Source of the DNA: Fluctibacter corallii
Lineage (GTDB): Bacteria > Pseudomonadota > Gammaproteobacteria > Enterobacterales > Alteromonadaceae
Assembly: GCF_025751585.1 (NCBI RefSeq)
Contig: NZ_JAOWKX010000009.1
Coordinates: 1 to 64,000, forward strand
DNA: 64,000 nt
Reading direction: 5' to 3'
The position numbers were made by a program, and so were the translations under genes. The notes below the pieces were generated by a model. That model was given only the letters and a program-made list of their open reading frames with translations, searched no databases and had not been told where the DNA came from. This document shows, piece after piece, positions 36,164 to 45,563 of this stretch (position 1 is the first letter of the stretch; every line of letters begins with the position of its first letter).

Positions 36164-36565
36164 TTAGCCTTGATACAAATACTTGGTAAAAATAACGTCT
36201 TTAATCAGCTCCGAACCCGTTTCTTTTTTCATTAATTCGCGCAAACGTTCAAGAATAGTGCGCCTAATGTCTTCTCGTCCTGTCAGAGATTTGATTCTTT
36301 CTTCTGGTTGTCGACCAAAAATTTCTATGGTGGTAGAGCGAAGCAGGGGAGCATGGTGTTCTGCAACCTCTATGTATTCAACATCTTCGAGCATTAACTC
36401 AACGGTGACCCTTACGTACCCTAAACTACGCGCACTTGGCCCCAAGTAATTCGTCACGATGTCTGGCTCAAGCCCAAAGTAGGCGAAATTATTTTGTGCT
36501 TGTGCGGTTGTGCTGGTAAATGTGCTAGCTAACGTTAACAAAACACAAAATAAATATGGTCGCAT
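36164..36565 (-). CDS. Secreted FliL-like protein
   Basis: A 133-residue protein with a cleavable-looking signal peptide (1-23, ending Ala-Gln-Ala) and a FliL C-terminal-type domain. Marks are Asp-Ile-Val-Thr-Asn-Tyr, YVRVTVELMLED, Leu-Arg-Ser-Thr-Thr-Ile-Glu-Ile-Phe-Gly, Asp-Ile-Arg-Arg-Thr-Ile-Leu-Glu-Arg-Leu and the final Ile-Phe-Thr-Lys-Tyr-Leu-Tyr-Gln. Flagellar FliL is a membrane-anchored stator partner. This one lacks the long cytosolic/linker part and sits far from any flagellar gene. It could be a periplasmic motility modifier or have another role. Confidence 0.78.
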   Translation of the reverse strand: MRPYLFCVLLTLASTFTSTTAQAQNNFAYFGLEPDIVTNYLGPSARSLGYVRVTVELMLEDVEYIEVAEHHAPLLRSTTIEIFGRQPEERIKSLTGREDIRRTILERLRELMKKETGSELIKDVIFTKYLYQG

Positions 36566-36743
36566 CGTTTTTCTCTTCTATACAATCTGGCTATGTGAAA
36601 AAGTTTAGCAATAAACCTTGCTCAGCCTAAACATTTTATTGGGCGATGTGTTACTCACATGAGCGATAAATTGCTGTCTGCGCTTTAGTCTCTGAATGTG
36701 ACTTGATATTATAATGCGATTGAAAAATAAAAGATAATTATCA

Positions 36744-37337
36744 TTGAACACCCACATTGCATTTCCGGTTAACTTACCTGCATCTTGGCATCAGCCTAGC
36801 GCATTAAACGTGCCGGATCCCTGTTTGAAAGACTGGTTGTTAAATTCTGGATCGTTGACAGAGCGACTGCAAGCACACAGTAGACGCTTTGCATTGCGGG
36901 TAATCGGTCAACAAGCGTCACCACTTTCTGAAGAAGAGGTTGCGCACATGGCGTTGGCTAAGGCATCGGTACCGTCGCTGAATACGTTAGAGTCAAAGGC
37001 ATGGCAGGTACGCGAAGTGGTGCTTTATGGTGATGATTCCCCTTGGGTTTTTGCTCGTTCAATTTTGCCAGAAGGATTATGTGAAACGGCATTATCTGGT
37101 TTAGGGGAGAAACCACTTGGCCAGTTAATTTTTAATAATAATGCTTACCAGCGTTCATCGTTTGAGATTTCACAATTGCCCGCGTCGCACCCGCTACTTA
37201 CATCATTGGGATTATCATCTTCTTATCCGCTTTGGGCGCGGCGTTCACGCTTTTTCCTGAATTCATTTTCGATGTCGGTTGCTGAGGTGTTTCTTCCTGG
37301 TGCACCAGCATATAAGTATATGGAGCCGGTAACATAA
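36744..37337 (+). CDS. ubiC: Chorismate pyruvate-lyase
   Basis: A 197-residue enzyme that forms 4-hydroxybenzoate from chorismate, the first committed step of ubiquinone synthesis. The marks are Trp-Leu-Leu-Asn-Ser-Gly-Ser-Leu-Thr-Glu-Arg-Leu near residue 31, Arg-Glu-Val-Val-Leu-Tyr-Gly-Asp-Asp (about 90) with Pro-Trp-Val-Phe-Ala-Arg-Ser, and the final Leu-Trp-Ala-Arg-Arg-Ser-Arg-Phe...Val-Ala-Glu-Val-Phe-Leu-Pro. TTG 36744 is the only reasonable start, and its ribosome-binding site is weak. ubiA follows one base after the stop. Confidence 0.92.
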   Translation: MNTHIAFPVNLPASWHQPSALNVPDPCLKDWLLNSGSLTERLQAHSRRFALRVIGQQASPLSEEEVAHMALAKASVPSLNTLESKAWQVREVVLYGDDSPWVFARSILPEGLCETALSGLGEKPLGQLIFNNNAYQRSSFEISQLPASHPLLTSLGLSSSYPLWARRSRFFLNSFSMSVAEVFLPGAPAYKYMEPVT

Positions 37338-37338
37338 G

Positions 37339-38196
37339 ATGACAAAAACCAAATTAACGGGGTATGTTCAACTTGCCAGATTAGATAAACCCATTGGCAT
37401 CTACCTGCTCCTGTGGCCCACCTATTGGGCACTATTTATTGCAGCACAAGGATGGCCAAGCGCTCATATCTTTATTGTATTCACTTTGGGTGTTGTGCTG
37501 ACGCGCTCGGCAGGGTGCGTTATCAATGATTATGCAGATAGAAAGGTAGACGGCAGCGTTGAACGCACTGCGCAACGCCCACTTGTGACTGGCGTCGTGT
37601 CGGAAAAAGAAGCGATTGGTTTCTTTTGTTTGCTGATGCTAATTGCGTTTGGACTTGTGTTAACACTAGATGTAAAAACGGTTTTACTTTCGTTTGTAGC
37701 CCTTGCGTTAGCGTTTACTTATCCTTTTATGAAGCGCTTCACGTATTTGCCTCAATTTGTGTTAGGCGCTGCATTTAGCTGGGGGATACCAATGGCATTT
37801 ATGGCGACTCAAGGTCATATACCATGGTATGCATGGCTTTTATACGTAGCTAATTTGCTTTGGACGGTGGCTTACGACACACAATATGCAATGGTTGATC
37901 GAAATGATGATGTTAAGATTGGTGTTAAATCTACCGCGATTTTGTTTGGCAAATATGACCTGATTATTATCGCCTTTTTGCAAGTGAGCACGCTATGTTG
38001 CTTGGCGCTTGTTGGCCAACAGCTGGCTTTGTCATGGCCATATCAGCTTGCAATTATTTCCGCCTCCATCATGTTTGCTTATCATCAGATGTTAATTAAA
38101 AATAGAGAGCGGCAGGCGTGTTTTAAAGCCTTTTTACATAACCATTACGTTGGGTTGGTTATCGCAGTGGGCTTGCTGGCCCACTACATGCTTTAG
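37339..38196 (+). CDS. ubiA: 4-hydroxybenzoate polyprenyltransferase
   Basis: A 285-residue integral-membrane prenyltransferase that attaches the polyprenyl tail to 4-hydroxybenzoate. The first aspartate-rich motif, Asn-Asp-Tyr-Ala-Asp-Arg-Lys-Val-Asp, lies near residue 63; the second, DTQYAMVDRNDD, near 186. About eight hydrophobic segments and the family length of about 290 agree. Coupled to ubiC. Confidence 0.96.
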   Translation: MTKTKLTGYVQLARLDKPIGIYLLLWPTYWALFIAAQGWPSAHIFIVFTLGVVLTRSAGCVINDYADRKVDGSVERTAQRPLVTGVVSEKEAIGFFCLLMLIAFGLVLTLDVKTVLLSFVALALAFTYPFMKRFTYLPQFVLGAAFSWGIPMAFMATQGHIPWYAWLLYVANLLWTVAYDTQYAMVDRNDDVKIGVKSTAILFGKYDLIIIAFLQVSTLCCLALVGQQLALSWPYQLAIISASIMFAYHQMLIKNRERQACFKAFLHNHYVGLVIAVGLLAHYML

Positions 38197-38204
38197 GCCT
38201 TCCG

Positions 38205-38459
38205 CTAGCTTTTTTTCGTTACTTCGCTTTCTAAGGCCGACACGCGAGCTTCCAAGGCTTCTAGCTTCTCGCGTGTACGAATCAGTACCTGACTCTGGAC
38301 ATCAAACTCCTCTCGGCTGACAAAATCGAGTTTACTTAATTGATGTTGAAGGATTTGCTTAATTTTACCTTCTGCTTCTTCTGCCATTGAGCGCACGCCT
38401 GGCGGCACAGCTTGTGAAATCTGTTTGGCGATATCTTCCAGTTTCTTAGGGTCCAACAT
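38205..38459 (-). CDS. ubiK: Ubiquinone biosynthesis accessory factor UbiK
   Basis: An 84-residue BMFP-family (YqiC) protein. It has an N-terminal amphipathic helix with Leu-Glu-Asp-Ile-Ala-Lys-Gln-Ile, and a C-terminal coiled coil (about 45-80) with Phe-Asp-Val-Gln-Ser-Gln-Val-Leu-x-Arg-Thr-Arg-Glu-Lys-Leu and Leu-Glu-Ala-Arg-Val. Known homologues trimerise and assist the Ubi complex in aerobic ubiquinone synthesis. It converges on ubiA with an 8-base gap, which supports this role. Confidence 0.9.
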   Translation of the reverse strand: MLDPKKLEDIAKQISQAVPPGVRSMAEEAEGKIKQILQHQLSKLDFVSREEFDVQSQVLIRTREKLEALEARVSALESEVTKKS

Positions 38460-38724
38460 GGTACTTTCCCGTTATCCAGCTTAATTGGGTTTATCTTTCA
38501 TCTTTGAATATTGTGGCGTTTGTGCACGTGTTAGGCAAGGCATCAAGGCACCTTTTCGTGTAACCTGAAGATGTGATGATAAACGCGTGTTTAAAATTAA
38601 CGTACATTTATTAATGTATGTACCACTTATGAGGCTTTCAAGGTAAAGCCTTAAAATGGTTAGCGATAGCTTTCAATCGTGATTTTTTTTACAATCCGCC
38701 CCCCAATTGAAGAGGTGGTGTTCA

Positions 38725-40743
38725 ATGAAACTCAATCCCGGACAAAGTGAAGCCGTGAGCTACATATCTGGACCTTGTCTGGTATTGGCTGGTGCGGGCA
38801 GCGGAAAAACACGCGTAATCACGAACAAAATTGCTTACCTTGTTAGGGAGTGCGACATTCCCGCTCGTTATATTGCAGCGGTTACCTTCACCAATAAAGC
38901 TGCCAGAGAAATGAAAGAGCGGGTGGGGCAAACACTAGGCAGAAAAGAAGCAAGAGGGTTGAAAGTCTCTACCTTTCATACCTTGGGGCTAACCATTATC
39001 AAGTCTGAGGTCAAAAACCTCGGAATAAAAGCCGGCTTTTCACTATTTGATGATAAAGATTCACTGGCGCTACTAAAAGATTTGACGCAAGACGAGCTCG
39101 ACGGTGACAAAGAGCAACTGGCACTGCTGCAAACTTGTATCTCCAATTGGAAAAACGATCTAATTCTACCCGAGCAGTTGCAGAAAATTGCGCTTTCTCC
39201 GGGAGAAGTCGACTTTGCCCGCTTCTATCAACGTTATCAGGAACATATGCGTGCTTACAACGCGCTTGATTTTGATGACTTGATTTTGATGCCCACGCTC
39301 TTACTAAAAAACAATCAGGAAGTACGCACTAAGTGGCAGAATAAGATCCGGTATTTGTTAGTCGATGAGTACCAAGATACAAACACTAGCCAATATGAAT
39401 TGGTTCGATTGCTAGTTGGTGAACGTGCAAGGTTTACCGTAGTAGGTGACGATGATCAGTCTATTTACTCGTGGCGGGGCGCAAAACCCCAAAACTTGGT
39501 GTTGCTGAAAGAGCACTTTCCCCGACTGCGGGTTATTAAGCTCGAACAGAACTACCGCTCATCGGGGCGGATTCTGCATTGCGCCAATATTCTCATTCAA
39601 AATAACCCACACGTATTCGAAAAAAAGCTTTTTTCTGAACTTGCTTATGGTGAGCCTCTACGCATCATTTTTGCAAAAAATGAAGAACACGAAGCTGAAC
39701 GCGTGGTGGCAGAGTTGATTGCCCATAAGTTTATGAACGGCACGCAGTTTAAAGACTATGCCATCTTATACCGAGGTAACCACCAATCTCGCGTGTTTGA
39801 AAAGGTGCTCATGAACAACCGCATTCCATACAAAATTAGTGGCGGAATGTCGTTCTTTGGCCGTGCAGAGGTAAAAGATGTCATGGCCTACTTGCGCTTA
39901 CTTGTAAACCAAGATGATGACAACGCACTTCTTCGTATTATTAATACCCCCAGCCGAGGTATCGGCCGTGCCACACTTGAGAAGCTCGGCAACTTTGCCA
40001 ATGTGTTGAACAGTTCAATGTTCGAAGCCGCTTGCCATCCACGCTTGCAAGACGTACTAAGCGGCAAAGCCTTGGTGGCAGTAGAGCAGTTTAGTCGCTG
40101 GGTTGTAGAATTGTCTGATCGAGCAGTGCGTGGCGATGGCGTTGCAACGTTGCGTGAGATGATCAAAGCCATGGGCTACGAGGAGTGGTTGTACGAAACA
40201 AGCACCAGCCCTAAAGCCGCAGAGATGGCGATGGCAAATATCAGTACGCTATTTGGTTGGGTAACGGGCATGCTGGAAGGCAATGACCTCGAACCACCGA
40301 TGACATTACAGGAAGTGGTAAACCGTTTAATTTTGCGAGACATGATGGAGCGAGGTGAAGATGAAGACGATAGTGATCAAGTGCAACTAATGACGCTGCA
40401 TGCATCAAAAGGACTCGAGTTCCCTTACGTATTTATGGTAGGCATGGAAGAGGGGTTGCTACCACATCAAAGCAGTATTGATGAAGACAATATCGAAGAA
40501 GAGCGGCGTCTAGGTTATGTGGGAATTACCCGTGCTCAACGAGAACTGTTTTTTACGTTGGCCAAAGAGCGTCGTCAATTCGGTGAGTTAATCCATCCTG
40601 AACCAAGCCGATTTTTATATGAACTGCCACAAGACGATGTGATGTGGGAGCACAAAAAGGCTAAACAAAGTGCAGAAGAGCGCCAGCAAAAAGGCCAAAC
40701 CAGTATTGCTAATCTTCGAAATATGTTATCAGGCGGTAAGTGA
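38725..40743 (+). CDS. rep: ATP-dependent DNA helicase Rep
   Basis: A 672-residue UvrD/Rep superfamily 1A helicase (E. coli Rep has 673). [11 protein letters not shown] is the typical Rep start; ATG 38725 follows GAGGTG, and an upstream TTG at 38707 is less likely. Motifs include Gly-Ala-Gly-Ser-Gly-Lys-Thr (Walker A, about 25-31), VDEYQDT (about 213), [13 protein letters not shown], and [12 protein letters not shown] in domain 2. It removes proteins ahead of the replication fork. The 3' end overlaps the convergent GGDEF gene by 15 bases. Confidence 0.95.
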   Translation: MKLNPGQSEAVSYISGPCLVLAGAGSGKTRVITNKIAYLVRECDIPARYIAAVTFTNKAAREMKERVGQTLGRKEARGLKVSTFHTLGLTIIKSEVKNLGIKAGFSLFDDKDSLALLKDLTQDELDGDKEQLALLQTCISNWKNDLILPEQLQKIALSPGEVDFARFYQRYQEHMRAYNALDFDDLILMPTLLLKNNQEVRTKWQNKIRYLLVDEYQDTNTSQYELVRLLVGERARFTVVGDDDQSIYSWRGAKPQNLVLLKEHFPRLRVIKLEQNYRSSGRILHCANILIQNNPHVFEKKLFSELAYGEPLRIIFAKNEEHEAERVVAELIAHKFMNGTQFKDYAILYRGNHQSRVFEKVLMNNRIPYKISGGMSFFGRAEVKDVMAYLRLLVNQDDDNALLRIINTPSRGIGRATLEKLGNFANVLNSSMFEAACHPRLQDVLSGKALVAVEQFSRWVVELSDRAVRGDGVATLREMIKAMGYEEWLYETSTSPKAAEMAMANISTLFGWVTGMLEGNDLEPPMTLQEVVNRLILRDMMERGEDEDDSDQVQLMTLHASKGLEFPYVFMVGMEEGLLPHQSSIDEDNIEEERRLGYVGITRAQRELFFTLAKERRQFGELIHPEPSRFLYELPQDDVMWEHKKAKQSAEERQQKGQTSIANLRNMLSGGK

Positions 40744-43347
40744 TTGTAGACCGGGAGATTCTTCGAGTTTTTGTGAGCGCTGTAAGTAATTTCCTTGGCC
40801 TAACTCGCAGCCAATCGCCGTTAATGCTTGATATTGCTCTTCTGTTTCAATACCTTCAGCAATCAGCTTGAAGTTTAGGTGCTCAGAAATCACTAACACG
40901 GATTGAATCAGCTTTAAATTGCGTTGAGAGCGCGGGATAGACTTCACAAAACGGTGGTCGACTTTTACGTAATCAAACGGGTAAGAGTATAAATAGCTGA
41001 GCGAGGCTAAACCACTACCAAAATTATCGAGCACTAAGGTCACGCCAGCACGTTTTAGTTTGCGTATTGCAGGCAGCATAAACTGAGAACGGCGATTAAG
41101 ATCGGTCTCGTCAAATTCAAACACCAACTTACTAGGATCGATATTCGCCCCACTGATGTATTCAATGAGCTGTGACACCAACTTGCTCTGCATTAAGTGA
41201 TTAATCGACAGGTTAATGGCTACGCGATAATCTTTCTCAGGCCCGTCCATTGTTTGCCAATTGGCTAAAATATTACAGGCTTGTTCAAGCATGTAATTGT
41301 CAATTTCGATGGTTAAGCCACTGTGTTCAGCCACTTGCCAGAATTGTTCTCGCTTGATCTTGCCAAGCTTGGGATGTTCCCAGCGAATAAAGCACTCTTG
41401 ATATAGCACATCGCGCGAATCCATACCTAGAGCAGGTTGTAGGTAACACTCAAATTTAGAGGATTTGAGGGTGCGTCTGAATTCGTTTTCTAACTCCAAT
41501 TCCTCTAACAGTTTTTCTCGCATACTCTTATCGAATGTGACATAGCGACCACGTCCCAGGGCTTTGGCTTGGTACATAGCTGCATCGGCATCACGAATTA
41601 ATTCGTCTGCTGACTGGTAACCTGTTTCGATATTGGCAATACCTATGCTGGCACCCGAATACATCTCTTTACCATCTAATATAAATGGTGCGGCGATTGA
41701 GTTAATTACGCGACTTGCGACTTCTTCTACGTCTCCAAATGCGTCAAAGCTGTCGAGTAAAATGACAAATTCATCGCCCCCTAACCGAGCGAGCAAATCG
41801 TGAGCCCGTATGCATTTGGCGATGCGGTTAGCCACCTCGATAAGAAACTGGTCGCCAGCGTGATGCCCAAGTGTGTCGTTAATGAGTTTGAACCGGTCTA
41901 AATCAATAAAAAGTACTGAGTAATTGTGGTCGACATAACGCTTTTTGCTGGCTATGGCTAACTCAAGGCGGCTATTAAACATGACGCGATTTGGTAAGCC
42001 TGTTAGCGAGTCGTGGTGGGCGTCGTGAATGAGCTTAAGCTCCATTTCTTTGCGCTCTTCAATCTGCTTTTTAAGATACAGATTGGTTTTGTGGAGTTCA
42101 TCAGTACGCTCTCTGACTTTTTCAGATAGCTGAATATTGTAGCGCTGAATGGCTTCAGACGAACGCTTACGTTCCATCGCGGTAGCGATATGGTGGCTCA
42201 CGAACCGAAGAAGTTCTAAGTCTTTTAAGGTATAAGTGGCGTTCTCGCCATAAGTTTGAACTGCGATAACCCCTGAAATCTCACCATCAACAATCAGCGG
42301 CGAGCCCAACCAAGAATTCGCCTGTCGTAACATGTTATCGGCAGTGTGCTGATCTAACTCGCCTTCTAGGCATAATTGATTGACTTTACTGGTATCAATC
42401 AGTTCTGCCCGACCTGTGCGTAATACATACTCAGTTAAGCCTTGCCCCATTGGGCGAGATTGAATGTTGGTATTGATTTCATCGCTGTAATATGGAAATT
42501 CCAGCATGCTGTTTTTTTCATCGAGCGTGGCGATGTAACAGTTCGGCGCACTCAATAATCTGGCCAAGATATCGTGCAAGTATTTGTAAAACTGACACAT
42601 ATCTCCTTCAACAGACGCAGCCAGTTCTGAAATATCGAATAGCGCTTGTTGCAACGACTCAATCTTCTGTCTTTCTAAGATCTCATCTTGAAGCTCTTCA
42701 TTAATGGTACGCAATTGTTTAGTGCGTTCACGTATAGTTTGTTCGGTTAATTCACGGCTCTTCACCCGGTCTACGGTGTTGACAATGTGCTGTGATACAA
42801 ACAGTAAAATTTCAAGATCATCTTGGCTGTAACGCACGGCATCGTCATAACTTTGCACAACCATTGCGCCGATTACATTGTTACCGCGTTTAAGCGGTAC
42901 ACCAATCAAATCAACGGGTAGCTGCCCTAATAGCGAAATGCCTTTGTCTTGCAATATTTGTTGTGTGTTTTCTTTGGTGAGGAAAAGGTGTTCACCTGAA
43001 TTAAGAATGTAGGCCGTGATACCTTTTGAGATTTCTTCGCTACTTAATTCTTTGACGATAGGTTCATCGTACTGATCGATAAGATAAACGAAATCGACGG
43101 TGTGTTCATCATGGTTTAAATATGCCACGTAGAAATTTTCTGCATTCATAAACTCACCCACAATGTGGTGAATGGCAGGATATAGGCGTGACAACTCACT
43201 CACTGAGCCAGCGAGTTCCGAGATCTCAAAAAGCGCTTTCTGGGTTAACTCAGAGCGCTTGTTCTTTTCCTTAAGCTCTTCCAGTTGACTGAAAAGGTCG
43301 TGAATCTCGTCAATTGAAAGTTGCTCAGCTTCTTTACGTGTTGGCAT
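40729..43347 (-). CDS. GAF-GAF-GGDEF-EAL protein with degenerate EAL site
   Basis: An 872-residue cytosolic protein with two GAF domains (about 35-195 and 225-390) separated by coiled coils, then GGDEF and EAL domains. ARLGGDEF (about 521) is intact, and Arg-Ala-His-Asp forms an RxxD inhibitory site before it. The EAL domain has Glu-Cys-Phe (about 650) in place of Glu-Ala-Leu. It also has DNFGSG (about 774) where active enzymes have DDFGTG, so one metal-binding Asp is lost. I infer a diguanylate cyclase whose EAL domain binds but does not cut c-di-GMP. No transmembrane segment is seen. Confidence 0.88.
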   Translation of the reverse strand: MPTRKEAEQLSIDEIHDLFSQLEELKEKNKRSELTQKALFEISELAGSVSELSRLYPAIHHIVGEFMNAENFYVAYLNHDEHTVDFVYLIDQYDEPIVKELSSEEISKGITAYILNSGEHLFLTKENTQQILQDKGISLLGQLPVDLIGVPLKRGNNVIGAMVVQSYDDAVRYSQDDLEILLFVSQHIVNTVDRVKSRELTEQTIRERTKQLRTINEELQDEILERQKIESLQQALFDISELAASVEGDMCQFYKYLHDILARLLSAPNCYIATLDEKNSMLEFPYYSDEINTNIQSRPMGQGLTEYVLRTGRAELIDTSKVNQLCLEGELDQHTADNMLRQANSWLGSPLIVDGEISGVIAVQTYGENATYTLKDLELLRFVSHHIATAMERKRSSEAIQRYNIQLSEKVRERTDELHKTNLYLKKQIEERKEMELKLIHDAHHDSLTGLPNRVMFNSRLELAIASKKRYVDHNYSVLFIDLDRFKLINDTLGHHAGDQFLIEVANRIAKCIRAHDLLARLGGDEFVILLDSFDAFGDVEEVASRVINSIAAPFILDGKEMYSGASIGIANIETGYQSADELIRDADAAMYQAKALGRGRYVTFDKSMREKLLEELELENEFRRTLKSSKFECYLQPALGMDSRDVLYQECFIRWEHPKLGKIKREQFWQVAEHSGLTIEIDNYMLEQACNILANWQTMDGPEKDYRVAINLSINHLMQSKLVSQLIEYISGANIDPSKLVFEFDETDLNRRSQFMLPAIRKLKRAGVTLVLDNFGSGLASLSYLYSYPFDYVKVDHRFVKSIPRSQRNLKLIQSVLVISEHLNFKLIAEGIETEEQYQALTAIGCELGQGNYLQRSQKLEESPGLQSLTA

Positions 43348-43413
43348 TATTATTAGATAAACAAACTGTCGTGGATACGAAAACTAACCGAACAAAAATA
43401 CACCATCCAGATC

Positions 43414-43442
43414 AGAAAGGCCACCGAATTGGTGGCCTTTCT
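43414..43442 (-). terminator. Terminator of the cytochrome c5 gene
   Basis: A perfect 12-bp stem (AGAAAGGCCACC / GGTGGCCTTTCT) with a 5-base loop, 37 bases after the cytochrome stop codon and before the GAF-GGDEF gene start. The T-rich part is in the stem, so it can act in both directions. Confidence 0.75.
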
Positions 43443-43478
43443 ATGCATTTTTAAACGAAGTTTTGAATTTTCGTCGAA

Positions 43479-43877
43479 TTAAATGCCTTCAATCATGTAT
43501 TCGATTGCTGCTTTGATGTCATCATCAGAACAGTCTCCACATGTGCCGCGTGGTGGCATTGCGTTGAAACCATTAATCGCATTACTCAGCACGGTCTCGA
43601 AGCCTTTTTCTAGTCGCGGTGCCCAATCACCTGCATTTTGCAGTTTGGGTGCGCCCAAAACGCCTACGCCGTGGCAAGCAACACACGATGCGTTATAGAT
43701 ATCCTGTCCAGAACGTGGACCCGCAGCCGCAGCAGAAGCGGCTTCAGCACCTGCCACATGAACAGATCCTACAGCTTGGATTCTCTTTTTGATCGCATCT
43801 TCTGACATATCTTGTGCCTGAACTGCACTGGCAAAGAATAAGCCTACCAATAAACCAATCAACACTTTCATTTTCAC
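43479..43877 (-). CDS. Cytochrome c5-type monohaem cytochrome
   Basis: 132 residues. A signal peptide (1-21, ending Val-Gln-Ala) directs it to the periplasm. The haem-binding CVACHG motif lies near residues 65-70, and the axial Met is in Asn-Ala-Met-Pro-Pro-Arg-Gly. CGDC near 113-116 is the disulfide typical of cytochrome c5. GTG 43877 has GGAG at good spacing; an ATG two codons later is the alternative. It likely carries electrons to a terminal oxidase or other periplasmic reductase. Confidence 0.9.
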   Translation of the reverse strand: MKMKVLIGLLVGLFFASAVQAQDMSEDAIKKRIQAVGSVHVAGAEAASAAAAGPRSGQDIYNASCVACHGVGVLGAPKLQNAGDWAPRLEKGFETVLSNAINGFNAMPPRGTCGDCSDDDIKAAIEYMIEGI

Positions 43878-44118
43878 AATATTCTCCAGACGAGTACGAC
43901 GTGTTTGTTTAATCTGTTATCTGCTGAATTATAACGACTTCTCTAGCCCTAACAACTGTTTAATGCGGATAACACAATAAAACTCCGTCTTTAGTACGGT
44001 TTGGTGACTTGATTAGATCGCCTGCTATGGTAGCGAGGTAAGCGAAACATAAGATGCGAAAGATAAGCTGTTGCGGTAAACAGAGTACAAATGTAAATGG
44101 ACGAACAATATTAAAAAA

Positions 44119-44195
44119 TGGCCCGCCCTAGAGGATTCGAACCTCTGGCCTCGTCCTCCGGAGGGACGCGCTCTATCCAGCTGAGCTAAGGGCGG
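44119..44195 (-). tRNA. tRNA-Arg (anticodon CCG)
   Basis: A 77-nt cloverleaf on the minus strand with the CCA end encoded. The acceptor stem is CCGCCCT / AGGGCGG with discriminator G. The D-arm contains AGCTCAGCTGGATAGAGC. The anticodon stem CGTCC / GGACG encloses the loop CTCCGGA, so the anticodon is CCG. The T-arm is CAGAGGTTCGAATCCTCT-like with the invariant TTCGAAT. No integrase or duplicated 3' end is seen beside it. Confidence 0.96.
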
Positions 44196-44376
44196 ATTTC
44201 GGTTGGCAATTCTAAAGCAATTTCGTCACTTTTCCAGTGTTATTTATGTGTGTCTGTCACCAACTAGGTGAATGGAAAAGGCTTGCTGGTACTCAGTGTT
44301 TGATTTAGTGTGTGAGTGGTTGCTTATTTTTTGATGCCTTAAAATATATGGTATATATTGAAAGTAAACGCATACA

Positions 44377-44955
44377 TTATGAAAAACTGTCGCAGAAAAA
44401 CTCGACACTGGTGATAATTTCATCGTATGATAGGCCTCGTTGCACTTGAGTGGACACACCTGCGAGCATAGTCAGTAATAAATTGGCGAGTTCTGTCTCG
44501 TTTTGATATGTGTAGTGTTTTATATGTTTCGAAAAGAAAATTGCTAACTCTGTATATTTAGCTAACTTAACGTCATTAATGCTTTGTTCAGAAAGCATTT
44601 TTTCAGAAGTAAGTAGCAAGCAACCATGGCTGTTGTTCTCATTGATATAGAATTCAATAGAGCTTTCTAGACAGTATCTTAGGTAATCGCTTAGTAAGGC
44701 TGCTTTGTTGCAATTAACTGAAATATATTGTGTGTACTTTTTGAAGTAATTTTCCAAGCAAAGTGCATATAGATTCGATTTGTTTTTGTAGCTAGCGTAA
44801 ATGCTTGTAGGCGGAACATTTAAAGCATCACATAGCATTGATATGGTGACGTTTTTGTAGCCGAGTTCTACGAATAACGAAGTGGCGACATCCAGTCCGT
44901 AGTCGAGTGTAAATGACCTAGGTCTACCACGTTTATTGATTTTTATATCAGACAT
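44377..44955 (-). CDS. TetR family transcriptional regulator (orphan)
   Basis: 192 residues. The N-terminal helix-turn-helix (about 10-58) has Gly-Arg-Pro-Arg-Ser-Phe, VELGYKNVTISMLCDALNVP and Ile-Tyr-Ala-Ser-Tyr-Lys-Asn-Lys-Ser. A ligand domain follows, with His-Gly-Cys-Leu-Leu near 116. The gene is clearly more AT-rich than its neighbours. It has no adjacent target operon, only a degraded frame upstream and tRNA-Arg downstream, so it may be a remnant of transferred DNA. The target is probably its own promoter or a distant gene. Confidence 0.8.
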   Translation of the reverse strand: MSDIKINKRGRPRSFTLDYGLDVATSLFVELGYKNVTISMLCDALNVPPTSIYASYKNKSNLYALCLENYFKKYTQYISVNCNKAALLSDYLRYCLESSIEFYINENNSHGCLLLTSEKMLSEQSINDVKLAKYTELAIFFSKHIKHYTYQNETELANLLLTMLAGVSTQVQRGLSYDEIITSVEFFCDSFS

Positions 44956-45505
44956 TACATTAATGAGTGCAAACGAATTAATGTAATATTAGTTACAAAA
45001 TAAATCATTGTAAAATAAAGAAAAATAATTTTAGGATTTTTAAATAGTAATAAGTAGAAAAAGGCCTGCTTTTACTTATTATTTTTTGTAGCGTTAGTTA
45101 TATTAATTATACTTCTGTCTACTTCTTGCAGAAGAGAAGCCGATTTAAATTTGTCACGCACTGTAATAGTGTCTGCCTTTTCTTTGATCTAATTCTTTAG
45201 GGCAACCACCTGTTTTTCACTGTATTTTGGGGACAAAAGTTCGACGCTTTTTAGCGCACTTTTAAACCAACTATTCTCTTTACTTCGACGTCCGATTTGC
45301 CGTTTAGGAAACTCGCTTTTCATCAAGTTATCTTGCTTTTCTAGCCTTGCTAAAACGGATGCATATTTAGCCTGTTTAATTACGACTATTGCCTTCTTTT
45401 ACACGCTTTTGGTGAGGTCGGATCGGCGTGGGGAGGGGAAAGGTATGATAAGAACATTCCCTTGGTTACGGTTGTGTATCAGCTGGAGGGGGCTTGTAAA
45501 AACCA
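44956..45505. other. AT-rich gap between the TetR gene and the hem operon
   Basis: Apart from the decayed frame at 45072-45398, nothing recognisable. The first 100 bases are very AT-rich and must hold the TetR promoter. The last 100 bases include a purine-rich GGGGAGGGGAAAGG run near 45430 with no gene after it. The hem operon terminator follows at 45506-45534. Confidence 0.45.
45072..45398 (-). pseudogene. Decayed reading frame interrupted by an in-frame TAG
   Basis: A 109-codon frame on the minus strand between stop codons (TAA at 45399-45401 and TAA at 45072-45074) has one internal TAG at 45189-45191 and no ATG at its beginning. Both parts have protein-like, Lys-rich composition, for example Asn-Ser-Trp-Phe-Lys-Ser-Ala-Leu-Lys-Ser-Val-Glu before the TAG and Asp-Lys-Phe-Lys-Ser-Ala-Ser-Leu-Leu-Gln-Glu-Val after it. 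This suggests the 3' part of a lost gene. Family not recognised; chance open frame is possible. Confidence 0.35.
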
Positions 45506-45534
45506 GTAAAACATTCCGGCGCGATGGCCGGAAT
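45506..45534 (-). terminator. Terminator of the hemCDXY operon
   Basis: A perfect 8-bp stem (ATTCCGGC / GCCGGAAT, 45513-45520 and 45527-45534) with a 6-base loop, followed on the minus strand by GTTTTACT. It is 29 bases after the hemY stop. Confidence 0.78.
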
Positions 45535-45563
45535 CATAGGTTTTGTATCGGCTGCGACCTTAA

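Noticed and set aside
44119..44195. tRNA-Arg as an integration site for the TetR region
   Set aside because: The TetR region is on the 5' side of the tRNA; no integrase and no copy of the tRNA 3' end were seen.
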